NCBI RefSeq assembly: GCF_018100985.1 | Contig: NZ_JAGJEI010000001.1 | Location: 496,001-560,000, forward strand | DNA length: 64,000 nt | DNA from: Pseudoalteromonas sp. MMG007 | GTDB lineage: Bacteria; Pseudomonadota; Gammaproteobacteria; Enterobacterales; Alteromonadaceae | Direction of reading: 5' to 3' | Shown here: piece after piece, positions 17,940-25,508 of the stretch | Layout of the letters: every line of letters begins with the position of its first letter | Position numbering within the stretch: position 1 is the stretch's first letter | Translations under genes and position numbers: made by a program | Notes under the pieces: model-generated | Told to the model about the DNA's origin: nothing | Databases searched by the model: none | What the model saw: the letters and a program-made list of their open reading frames with translations, nothing else

Positions 17940-18299
17940 ATGAAATTCGTTCGTTGGTTTTTAGGTTGTATAATTTTATTCTTTAATTTTGTATTTACTC
18001 CTCGCAGTAAAAAGCGTGCAAGCGACGAGCAAGCAAAGCTTGATCTACAAACTTCACAATTTAAACTCTATCAATTTAAATCATGCCCGTTTTGCGTAAA
18101 AGTGCGCCGTGCTATTAAGCGCGAGGGCTTAAAAGTAGAAACGCGTGATGCAAAGAATAATCAGCAATATCGTCAAGAGCTGTTAGAGCAAGGCGGCAAA
18201 ATTAAAGTGCCATGCCTACGTATCGAAAAAAATGGCCAAGTAGAATGGCTTTACGAATCAAACGATATTATTGCTTACTTAAATAAAGTAGCAGCTTAA
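17940..18299 (+). CDS. Membrane-anchored glutaredoxin
   Basis: A 119-residue protein with an N-terminal hydrophobic segment (about 5-20) followed by a basic stretch (PRSKKRA), then a glutaredoxin fold with the redox pair C49-P-F-C52, the cis-Pro motif KVPCLRI and a C-terminal GxxDII-type helix (YESNDIIAYL). The basic residues after the segment place the thioredoxin-fold domain in the cytoplasm, held to the inner membrane. A role in disulfide or glutathione-mixed-disulfide reduction near the membrane is inferred. It precedes gltX by 46 bases. Confidence 0.85.
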   Translation: MKFVRWFLGCIILFFNFVFTPRSKKRASDEQAKLDLQTSQFKLYQFKSCPFCVKVRRAIKREGLKVETRDAKNNQQYRQELLEQGGKIKVPCLRIEKNGQVEWLYESNDIIAYLNKVAA

Positions 18300-18345
18300 A
18301 CGTAACCACATAATTTTTATCTCACTTATTTAAAGAGACATTACC

Positions 18346-19830
18346 ATGACAATCCGTACTCGTGTTGCCCCGTCACCAACAGGTGACCCGCATCTTGGCA
18401 CAGCTTACATTGCTTTATTTAACTACTGTTTTGCTAAACAGCAAGGCGGCGAGTTTGTTCTTCGTATAGAAGATACCGACCAAGTGCGCAGCACACCAGA
18501 ATCAGAGCAAGCTATTATGGATAGCCTGCGTTGGTTAGGCCTTGAGTGGGATCATGGTCCTGATGTAGGTGGCGAATTTGGCCCTTACCGTCAGTCTGAG
18601 CGTAGCGATTTATACAAAAAATACGCGCATCAGCTAGTTGAGCAAGGTAAAGCGTTTTACTGCTTTGCAACAAGCGAAGAGCTTGATCAAATGCGTGAAG
18701 AGCAAATGGCAGAAGGCTTGCGCCCTAAATACGATGGCCGTGGTTTAAACCATACAGAAGACGAAATTAAAGCAAACTTAGCTGCTGGTAAGCCTTACGT
18801 TATACGTATGAAAATCCCAAGCGAAGGCACCTTTAAATTTAACGACTACCTACGAGATGAAATTGAGATCCCGTGGGAAAACGTTGACATGCAAGTGCTA
18901 CTAAAAGCAGATGGTTTTCCAACGTACTTTTTAGCAAATGTGGTAGATGATCATCACATGCAAATTAGCCATATTTTCCGTGGCGAAGAGTGGATTAATT
19001 CAGCCCCTAAATTATTAAAGCTTTACGAAGATTTTGGTTGGGAAGCGCCGGTACTTGGTCATTTACCACTACTACGTAACCCTGATAAATCAAAGCTTTC
19101 TAAGCGTAAAAATCCAACATCAATAAATTACTACAAAGAAATGGGTTATCTACCAGAAGCTGTGCTTAACTACTTAGGCCGCATGGGTTGGTCAATGCCT
19201 GACGAGCGTGAAAAATTCACCCTTAACGAGATGATCGAACACTTCGATATGAAGCGTGTATCACTCGGTGGCCCAGTGTTTGACGTAGATAAGTTAAGCT
19301 GGTTAAACGGCACTTGGATCCGCGAAAATCTAACAGATGAAGAGCTTGTGAAGCGCTTTGTTGATTGGAAGTTTAATGGTGAAATGCTAGCTAAAGTATT
19401 ACCTGAAGCTAAAACACGTATTAATACGCTGTCGGATATGGTTGATTTAGCAGGTCATTTTGTAGGTGGCATTCCAACTTACGATCCAGCACTTTTAACT
19501 GCGGGTAAAGCAGACGAAAATGTAATACGCCAAGCGCTACAATTTTTCGTATGGCAGTTAGAAGGCTTACGAAGCTTTGAAAAGCCTGCAATTTTTGCCA
19601 TTGCAAAAGAAGTAGCTACATTCCACGAGCTTAAAATTAAAGACTTTTTAGAGCCAATATTTGTAGCAATTACCGGTAAAACATCGTCTACGTCGGTACT
19701 TGATGCAATGGAGATTTTAGGCTCTGACTTATCACGTGCGCGTTTACGTGTTGCACTTGCTCATTTAGGTATTTCTAAAAAGCAGGCTAAAAATATTGAG
19801 CGTGCGTACCGCACATACCCAAGTGCGTAA
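18346..19830 (+). CDS. gltX: Glutamyl-tRNA synthetase
   Basis: A 494-residue class Ib aminoacyl-tRNA synthetase charging tRNA-Glu. Signature regions: [19 protein letters not shown] (HIGH-type site, here HLGT), RIEDTDQ, and [10 protein letters not shown] (KMSKS-type). The [14 protein letters not shown] version is the Pseudomonas-like form rather than the E. coli GYLHVGGARTALY form, and full length is kept. AGAG lies 9 bases before the ATG. A strong terminator follows at 19852. Confidence 0.96.
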   Translation: MTIRTRVAPSPTGDPHLGTAYIALFNYCFAKQQGGEFVLRIEDTDQVRSTPESEQAIMDSLRWLGLEWDHGPDVGGEFGPYRQSERSDLYKKYAHQLVEQGKAFYCFATSEELDQMREEQMAEGLRPKYDGRGLNHTEDEIKANLAAGKPYVIRMKIPSEGTFKFNDYLRDEIEIPWENVDMQVLLKADGFPTYFLANVVDDHHMQISHIFRGEEWINSAPKLLKLYEDFGWEAPVLGHLPLLRNPDKSKLSKRKNPTSINYYKEMGYLPEAVLNYLGRMGWSMPDEREKFTLNEMIEHFDMKRVSLGGPVFDVDKLSWLNGTWIRENLTDEELVKRFVDWKFNGEMLAKVLPEAKTRINTLSDMVDLAGHFVGGIPTYDPALLTAGKADENVIRQALQFFVWQLEGLRSFEKPAIFAIAKEVATFHELKIKDFLEPIFVAITGKTSSTSVLDAMEILGSDLSRARLRVALAHLGISKKQAKNIERAYRTYPSA

Positions 19831-19851
19831 TGATTAAATAATGCACTTTTA

Positions 19852-19891
19852 AAGCCGAGCTTATTAAGTAGTAAATAAGCTCGGCTTTTTT
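19852..19891 (+). terminator. Intrinsic terminator after gltX
   Basis: A 13-base stem (AGCCGAGCTTATT pairs with AATAAGCTCGGCT), loop AAGTAGTA-like, followed by a run of six T. Confidence 0.9.
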
Positions 19892-19953
19892 GTTTCAGGC
19901 TGTTTAGCTATATGCCATCGCGTATTGATATTGTTTAGTTCAAGCATTGGTGC

Positions 19954-19969
19954 TTTAGCAAATGCTAAA
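19954..19969. promoter_or_regulatory. Palindrome upstream of the 2OG-like gene
   Basis: TTTAGCAAATGCTAAA has two perfect 7-base arms around AA, 28 bases before the ATG at 19998. The position suits an operator overlapping a promoter. The regulator is unknown. Confidence 0.35.
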
Positions 19970-19997
19970 ATGCGTCATTTAAACAAAAGGAGGCAGT

Positions 19998-20297
19998 ATG
20001 ATCGCAACAGTTAAAAACAAAGCTATTTTTAGCAGTAATAAATTTTCAATAAACCTAGTCACTTACCCAACTAATCACAGCGTGATGAATCATATTGACC
20101 CGGTGCAACAAGGGCGCTACTACAAGCTTAATTTTGTACTCGTAAAACCCAAAACTGGCGGGGTGTTTAAATGCTCAAAATGCATTATTAATTGGTTTAA
20201 CCGCGTTTATTTATTTAGACCCGATAAGTACGAACACAGCGTATCTAAAATCGAATCGGGTAAGCGCGTGCTACTTAGCTTTGCGCTTAATGTATAG
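19998..20297 (+). CDS. Very short 2OG-Fe(II) oxygenase-like protein, putative
   Basis: A 99-residue protein with an excellent AAAGGAGG ribosome-binding site. I do not recognise a named family, but the residue pattern matches the core of 2-oxoglutarate/Fe(II) oxygenases: H32-x-D34 (NHID), GG at 54-55 (KTGGVFKC), a distal H80 in RPDKYEHSVS, and R90 exactly ten residues after it (ESGKR), followed by a beta strand (LLSFAL). These would be the iron triad and the 2OG carboxylate anchor. Classical enzymes are about 180-250 residues, so this would be a bare double-stranded beta-helix core, or a truncated relic. The upstream 100 bases carry no coding continuation. Activity is inference. Confidence 0.55.
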   Translation: MIATVKNKAIFSSNKFSINLVTYPTNHSVMNHIDPVQQGRYYKLNFVLVKPKTGGVFKCSKCIINWFNRVYLFRPDKYEHSVSKIESGKRVLLSFALNV

Positions 20298-20306
20298 AGT
20301 GTTTAA

Positions 20307-20699
20307 TTAATAATCGTAGGCTTGGCCGGTACATAAAATAGACAAATCGCAATATGATACAGACGTTTCACTACAAGAATTAATAGTAAAAGCATTGCCG
20401 CCTCTGCGCATGACATCCGCTTTTAGTAAATCTATAGCGTCAGATTTAGAGCGGTTGTAGCTAGTATTGTTATTACCCATACCGTCGCCATTACAGCTTT
20501 CACCTTCAATTCGGCCTAAAAGTGTAGCGCCACTTTCGTGTGCTTCTTGGTCGCTATAAAACTGCTGTAAATCTCGTTTATTAACGTATGTACCGATTTC
20601 TTGAGATAGAATATCGTTATCTATATCAGTATGAAAAGTCACGCCAGAGCATCCTGCCAAGGTTGTGAGTACGCTTATTGTTGCTATAACACGTAACAT
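20307..20699 (-). CDS. rcsF: RcsF-like outer-membrane lipoprotein
   Basis: A 130-residue lipoprotein with lipobox LAGC (Cys17). The C-terminal domain follows the RcsF pattern: LGRIEGESC, a helix (DAIDLLKADVMRRGGNAF), then INSCSE, YCDLSILC and a GQAYDY end, giving the four cysteines that make RcsF disulfides. RcsF senses envelope and LPS damage and signals to the Rcs phosphorelay through IgaA. The start at 20699 has AAGGGA about 9 bases upstream; longer reading frames lack a signal peptide at their front. No rcsB, rcsC, rcsD or igaA gene lies in this window. Confidence 0.75.
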   Translation of the reverse strand: MLRVIATISVLTTLAGCSGVTFHTDIDNDILSQEIGTYVNKRDLQQFYSDQEAHESGATLLGRIEGESCNGDGMGNNNTSYNRSKSDAIDLLKADVMRRGGNAFTINSCSETSVSYCDLSILCTGQAYDY

Positions 20700-20866
20700 A
20701 ATTATTAGTCCCTTATGTAGTTTGCTAAGTAAATTACTAACAAAAACAGAAGTGTGCAACATTTACTCTTAAGTTGATTGTAAGATTTAGTAAGTGATTC
20801 GACCTCTCTTTGTTTTATTTCTGATAGTATGGATAGGTTATAAGCAGTTTAAGCAGTGAACAAACT

Positions 20867-21568
20867 ATGTTAAGTCCTTATTTTCAGCAACATGCTGATT
20901 ACGTTTCTATCTCTCGTGAGCAAGGTTGTCGTTTCGCAAAATGTGTTGCCGATGATTACAATCCACTTCACGACAAAGATGCTAAAAAGTTTTGCGCGCC
21001 AGGAGACTTACTTTTTTCTTTAGTATTAGACCGCTATGGTATAAGTGAGCGAATGGAATTTACCTTTGCCGGTATGGTTGACGAAAACACTAAACTTAAT
21101 TTCCCACAAGGGGATGACGAGTTTGATGTAACCAACGGTGATAAAGTAATTTTAAAGGTAAAACGCGAAGGTAAAACCAGCAAATGCCCAACACTTACTA
21201 ATAGCTTAATAAAAAACTATGTTGAGTTTTCTGGTGCTGCGTTCCCTCATGTCATTATTCCGCTGATGGGTAAGCAAGATGTAATGATAAATCCAGCTCG
21301 CCCTATGGTTATTTATGAGTCGATGATTATTAACCTTGATAACATTGATATTCAAGCACCTACACTTGAATTTGCTGAACCCAGTTTTGAATACACAGGT
21401 AAACGCGGCAAAATTACATTGCGTTTTAACTTAATCGAAAATGGTGAAAAAGTCGGTTTTGGTGAAAAGCACATGGTAGTGTCGGGTATTCGTGAATATT
21501 GCCAGGCAACCGTTGACGATTTAATCGCATTTTATAATGAGCGAAAAGCCACATTAAAACCGGCTTAA
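20867..21568 (+). CDS. DUF3581 family protein
   Basis: A 233-residue soluble protein that I recognise as DUF3581, found in marine gammaproteobacteria. The segment VADDYNPLHDKDAKKF followed by PGDLLFSLVL resembles the hot-dog dehydratase motif of MaoC-like proteins (D-Y-N-P-x-H), so a hot-dog fold acting on an acyl thioester is a reasonable guess, not shown. No signal peptide. Monocistronic, ending at a clear terminator. Confidence 0.7.
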   Translation: MLSPYFQQHADYVSISREQGCRFAKCVADDYNPLHDKDAKKFCAPGDLLFSLVLDRYGISERMEFTFAGMVDENTKLNFPQGDDEFDVTNGDKVILKVKREGKTSKCPTLTNSLIKNYVEFSGAAFPHVIIPLMGKQDVMINPARPMVIYESMIINLDNIDIQAPTLEFAEPSFEYTGKRGKITLRFNLIENGEKVGFGEKHMVVSGIREYCQATVDDLIAFYNERKATLKPA

Positions 21569-21583
21569 AGTTTATTTTAAATA

Positions 21584-21609
21584 AAGGCGCTATTTATAGC
21601 GCCTTTTTT
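21584..21609 (+). terminator. Intrinsic terminator after the DUF3581 gene
   Basis: AAAGGCGCTA / TAGCGCC hairpin with a short TTTA loop, then TTTTTT. Confidence 0.88.
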
Positions 21610-21661
21610 ATTACTAAAGCTCAGGTATAATGGCGCTCTTTGTTATTTTTAAGCTAAGCCT

Positions 21662-22909
21662 ATGTCTGCCTCATCATTTTCATCACTTAATCTCGATCCG
21701 TTATTATTATCAGCAATCGAGCAAAACAACTACACAACGCCTACCGCTATTCAGATTAAAACGATTCCGCACATATTAGCGGGTAGTGATGTAATGGGCA
21801 GTGCACAAACAGGCACGGGTAAAACAGCAGCCTTTGTATTACCGCTACTACATAAGCTTTTAAATACGCCTAAAAAAGATGAACCAGGTATTGCTAGAGT
21901 GGTTATTTTAACGCCAACGCGTGAGCTAGCTCAGCAAGTTTATGCCAGCTTTGAAAAGTACGCACAAGGCAGCAATATTAATGGCGCTTTAGCGTATGGC
22001 GGCGCAAGTATTGGCCCGCAAATTAAAGCACTTAAAACAGCGCAAGTAATAGTCGCAACCCCTGGACGATTACTCGATCATATAGTTAAAGGCAGTGTGA
22101 TACTCTCAAGTGTTGATTCATTAGTGTTTGATGAAGCAGACCGCATGCTCGACATGGGCTTTATTGATGAAATAAAACGTATTTTGCGCCACATTCCAGG
22201 TGACCGCCAAACTTTATTGTTCTCAGCAACATTTGACGACAGCGTGTTTGAGCTAAGTAAAAAGCTACTTAAAAACCCTGAGCTTATAGAGGTTGATAAA
22301 CGTAATTCAGCCGCCGTTGAAGTCGAGCAAGTTATTTACTCGGTAGATGAAGACCGTAAGCGCGAGTTGGTATCGCACATGATTGGTATGAAAAATTGGC
22401 GCCAAGTACTTATATTTACCCGCACCAAGCAAATGGCCGATAAGCTGGCCAAAGAAATGTGTAAAGACGGTTTAAAAACAGAATCCATTCATGGCGATAA
22501 ATCGCAAGGCGCGCGTGACCGTGCACTACAAAACTTTAAAGAAGGCACTACACGCGTATTAGTTGCCACCGACGTAGCAGCGCGCGGGCTCGATATACCT
22601 GCGCTTAAATATGTAATAAATTTTGAACTGCCATACATAGCAGAAGACTACGTACACCGCATTGGCCGTACAGGTCGCGCCGGTGAGCAAGGCCTTGCAA
22701 TGTCGCTAGTAAGTATTGATGAGCAATGGCTGCTTGAAGAAATAGAAGTCTTACTTGATACGCGTTTAGCGCCTCAATGGTTAGAAGGTTACGAGCCAGA
22801 TTTAAACAAAAAGCCTAAAGATAATCGTAAAAACACCAATAAAGCGCGAAAAGATCGTGATAAAAAACGCATTACAGGTCAAAGAGCACCGAGTAGACGC
22901 CGTAAGTAG
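21662..22909 (+). CDS. DEAD-box RNA helicase, RhlE type
   Basis: A 415-residue ATP-dependent RNA helicase. Motifs in order: Q-motif region (TTPTAIQIKTIP), motif I AQTGTGKT, PTRELAQQ, TPGRLLDH, DEAD box (VFDEADRMLDMGF), SAT, and motif VI HRIGRTGRAG. After the two RecA-like domains comes a lysine/arginine-rich tail (about 375-415), typical of RhlE and used for RNA binding. It would act in ribosome assembly or RNA turnover in the cytoplasm. Motifs place it in the RhlE/SrmB/DeaD group; RhlE is the closest by the N-terminal part, but paralogues are common. Confidence 0.88.
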   Translation: MSASSFSSLNLDPLLLSAIEQNNYTTPTAIQIKTIPHILAGSDVMGSAQTGTGKTAAFVLPLLHKLLNTPKKDEPGIARVVILTPTRELAQQVYASFEKYAQGSNINGALAYGGASIGPQIKALKTAQVIVATPGRLLDHIVKGSVILSSVDSLVFDEADRMLDMGFIDEIKRILRHIPGDRQTLLFSATFDDSVFELSKKLLKNPELIEVDKRNSAAVEVEQVIYSVDEDRKRELVSHMIGMKNWRQVLIFTRTKQMADKLAKEMCKDGLKTESIHGDKSQGARDRALQNFKEGTTRVLVATDVAARGLDIPALKYVINFELPYIAEDYVHRIGRTGRAGEQGLAMSLVSIDEQWLLEEIEVLLDTRLAPQWLEGYEPDLNKKPKDNRKNTNKARKDRDKKRITGQRAPSRRRK

Positions 22910-22967
22910 TAGCGTTTGTTTCGCTTTTTTGCCTATACTTGAGCTAATAAATAGCTGAGGTAAAGTT

Positions 22968-23945
22968 ATGTTTGAAACGGATCAATGGGCATTTTCGGGA
23001 GTCGATGGCCAAATATCACTGCACAAATGGCAAAAGACCATTGATCTTATTACGGGGCTGTTTTCGGCTCCGTCTGGTTATATAGTACAGGCAACAAGCA
23101 AAGGCTACCGAGTTGTTATTAGAAGTAACGAAGGCGGCTCTAACTTTGAAACCAACTCAATACTCCCTCCACAAACACCTCTTTTTTGCAGATACGTAGC
23201 GGAAAATAACAATATTTTATATGTTAACGATGCCTGCAATAATGAGCAATGGAATACCATGCCTGAGGTTATTGAAGATGGCGTTCAATCATACCTAGGA
23301 TTACCCATTCATTGGCCCGAAGGTGATGTGTTTGGCACGCTATGCTTAAAAGACACGAAACATACCAGTTATACAGATGAATATTTTGAGCTAATAGAGC
23401 AGCTTCGCGACTTGATTGAAGACGACTTAGCGCTTATTTATAGCTTTGAGCAAATGCGCGAAATAGCCATGCTTGACCCACTTACACACATTTATAACCG
23501 CCGCGCACTTACCTTGCTAGCTCAGCAAAAACTTAACTTAGCACTGCGTTTAGGCTTTGACGTATGCTGCTTGTTTATTGATATAAACGATTTTAAAAAA
23601 TTAAACGATACCTGCGGCCATGAAGTAGGCGACAAAGCGTTAATTATTTTGGCTAATACCCTAAAAACACATTTAAGAGGTGCCGATATAGTAGGGCGTT
23701 TAGGCGGCGACGAATTTGTTGCAGTAATACAGGTAAGCGATAAGAGTAAAATTAGCTACATCATAGATAAAATATCCTCTGAGTATTCAAAAGCTTTACT
23801 CAAAGAAGACGTTTGCGATTTATCGCTCAGCATAGGTTATAGCTTTACGAACAAACAAAAGCAGCCTTTTGAAGCGTTATTAAATGATGCAGACCAAGCC
23901 ATGTATAAAAATAAACAAGCGTATAAGCAGCTTAAAAAAACTTAA
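22968..23945 (+). CDS. GAF-GGDEF diguanylate cyclase
   Basis: A 325-residue cytoplasmic protein: a GAF domain (about 20-155) and a GGDEF domain (about 165-322). The active site is intact, G246-G-D-E-F250 in GRLGGDEFV, and an inhibitory site RxxD (R237-G-A-D240) lies five residues before it. It should condense two GTP to c-di-GMP under product inhibition, with a ligand or redox input through GAF. GAGG lies 8 bases before the ATG. It is followed by a bidirectional hairpin shared with the convergent gene. Confidence 0.92.
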   Translation: MFETDQWAFSGVDGQISLHKWQKTIDLITGLFSAPSGYIVQATSKGYRVVIRSNEGGSNFETNSILPPQTPLFCRYVAENNNILYVNDACNNEQWNTMPEVIEDGVQSYLGLPIHWPEGDVFGTLCLKDTKHTSYTDEYFELIEQLRDLIEDDLALIYSFEQMREIAMLDPLTHIYNRRALTLLAQQKLNLALRLGFDVCCLFIDINDFKKLNDTCGHEVGDKALIILANTLKTHLRGADIVGRLGGDEFVAVIQVSDKSKISYIIDKISSEYSKALLKEDVCDLSLSIGYSFTNKQKQPFEALLNDADQAMYKNKQAYKQLKKT

Positions 23946-23981
23946 CAATAAAAGCAGTACACTTAATCATAGCGATAAAAA

Positions 23982-24006
23982 AGCAAGCCATTAGGCTTGC
24001 CAAAAA
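23982..24006. terminator. Bidirectional terminator between convergent genes
   Basis: GCAAGCC-ATTA-GGCTTGC stem with A-rich sequence on the left and purine-rich AAAAA on the right. As a U-tract it serves best the minus strand (TTTTT after GCTTGC), and the plus strand less well. Confidence 0.6.
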
Positions 24007-24028
24007 GGGTGTGGATTTAGTTTAGCGT

Positions 24029-24985
24029 TTAGGCGATTTGTTTTTCGGCTAGGTTTAATTCCATAATGGCTTTTAATAAACGGTATAGGTTTATTGATGC
24101 GTCGATTTCTTCTTTACGGTTTGTTAAGCTTTCAATATTTAAGCCCAGTGGCACGTCTAGGTGCGCACAGCTTTTAAGTATTAAGTCGAGGTTTTCGCGG
24201 CAAATACGTACAGATTCACTTAATGTGTTTTCTGCATCAAGCATGCGCCATTTAGTAGCCTCAGGCACTGAGATACCCAACCATTGCATAAACTCTAAGG
24301 TTTTTTCGCCGCCGCACGGGGTAAACGTTAAAATAAGTCGTTTTGGTGCAATGCCTTGTGCTTTACAGGTACGCGCGTAGCTGGTGATTAAATCAATTGT
24401 GGCTTGGGCATCGTAAACAGCTTGCGATATAAAAAATTGGCAACCCTGTGCTGTTTTTTCTATTAAGCGTTCATGCTCATTTCGTTTACTTGAATGGCGC
24501 TCTGCTATGGTAACGCCCCCTAAAAAGAAGTCATCACTTTGCTCAGCCAGTGCTTTATAGGCATCGGGTAAGCTTAGCTTTATATCGCCTACCGATGATG
24601 GACTACCCACTAACACGACATTTTTTAAATCGTAGTCTTTTTTAGTTTCATCTAGCCAATCTTTAAATTCGCCAACGCCACGCTGCGCTACACTTTTATA
24701 GGTAATTACATCTTGAGCAGATAAATTACGTAGTAAGTGGCTGTACTCTCGCGGGTCTACAGTTTGCTTAAACGGAAATGGGCGAGCTTGGTTAGTTCGG
24801 CTGCTTTCATCTTGAATGTCGTAAATTATTACGCCATCGTATTCAATTTCATGCAAGCGGCCTAATAGCTTCTCTGCAATGGTTTTTAATTGTGCTTCAT
24901 CGGTGCCAATTTTAGGCGGGGTAGTACCAATAAGATAAACACCTTGTTTGGTATCTTCTATTTTTTCTTGAAGTGATAAAGCCAT
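24029..24985 (-). CDS. Methylenetetrahydrofolate reductase-like protein
   Basis: A 318-residue soluble protein with a TIM-barrel pattern resembling the MTHFR superfamily: GVIIYDIQDESSRTN, VVLVGSPSS, GGVTIAERH, CQFFISQAVYD and LTFTPCGGEKTLEF match barrel strands, in particular the flavin/folate-binding FxxxQ-type segment. It is divergent from classical MetF, and its start differs. A MetJ-type palindrome lies 53 bases upstream at 25038-25045, supporting a methionine/one-carbon role. GAGGA sits just before the ATG; an ATG three codons earlier (24994) is possible. Reaction not certain: it may be a reductase with an unusual donor or a paralogue. Confidence 0.68.
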   Translation of the reverse strand: MALSLQEKIEDTKQGVYLIGTTPPKIGTDEAQLKTIAEKLLGRLHEIEYDGVIIYDIQDESSRTNQARPFPFKQTVDPREYSHLLRNLSAQDVITYKSVAQRGVGEFKDWLDETKKDYDLKNVVLVGSPSSVGDIKLSLPDAYKALAEQSDDFFLGGVTIAERHSSKRNEHERLIEKTAQGCQFFISQAVYDAQATIDLITSYARTCKAQGIAPKRLILTFTPCGGEKTLEFMQWLGISVPEATKWRMLDAENTLSESVRICRENLDLILKSCAHLDVPLGLNIESLTNRKEEIDASINLYRLLKAIMELNLAEKQIA

Positions 24986-25037
24986 AATCCTCATTCCAGC
25001 TTAGTCCAATGTATGTAATTTAATATAGCAGCCATTT

Positions 25038-25045
25038 AGACGTCT
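25038..25045. promoter_or_regulatory. MetJ-type operator (metF-like promoter)
   Basis: AGACGTCT, the consensus met box, within TTTAGACGTCTAGATAGAT. The following 8-mer (AGATAGAT) is a partial second box. It is 53 bases upstream of the MTHFR-like start, a normal place for repression by MetJ with S-adenosylmethionine. Confidence 0.65.
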
Positions 25046-25198
25046 AGATAGATTTGTTTAATGAAAGTTTTTCAACTTGGTTGAATAATATTCATACTAA
25101 TAATTTAATAAACAGGCTGATTGACACAGTTGTTTACATAAAAAATGGGCTAAAACTCTTACATTTACTCGCTTTAAGGCATAATCGAGGGTGAGTTA

Positions 25199-25461
25199 GG
25201 GTCTGTTGAACTTTGCGGATTAAATTTGTTCAAACTAAGGGCTATTTAATCGCGACGCGAGATTTGTAACCTAGTGGGCTAAGTCAAAACCGAGCAACAA
25301 AGAGTAAATAGCCCCTAGGAAGAACCTTTTGGGAAGCGCCTGTTTGGCATTAATGCTACGTTATCGCCTATTTATGGGGAATAACCACACTGTATAGGCT
25401 CTGCCTTGCCTAAATACCAAACAGACTGCTGCAAATTTAACCTTGAAAGATCAACAGGCTC
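25199..25461. mobile_element. MITE-like non-coding element, 263 bp
   Basis: Ends form an imperfect terminal inverted repeat of about 30 bases (left GGTCTGTTGAACTTTG, right complement AGCCTGTTGATCTTTC, then GATTAAATTTG against GTTAAATTTGC). An inner inverted repeat, GGGCTATTT at 25239 and AAATAGCCC at 25306, folds the left half. No open reading frame fits a transposase. I see no certain target duplication. Mobility is inferred from the ends. Confidence 0.6.
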
Positions 25462-25508
25462 TGGTAATAACCTAACAATAAATTTGCTCAATTTAAAAAG
25501 GGACAACA

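Larger units (their letters stand above)
24986..25508. other. Intergenic region holding a MetJ-type box and a MITE-like element
   Basis: 523 bases between the divergent MTHFR-like and M16 peptidase genes. The left part carries the MetJ-type box. The rest is mostly the repeat element at 25199-25461. No gene seen. Confidence 0.6.
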
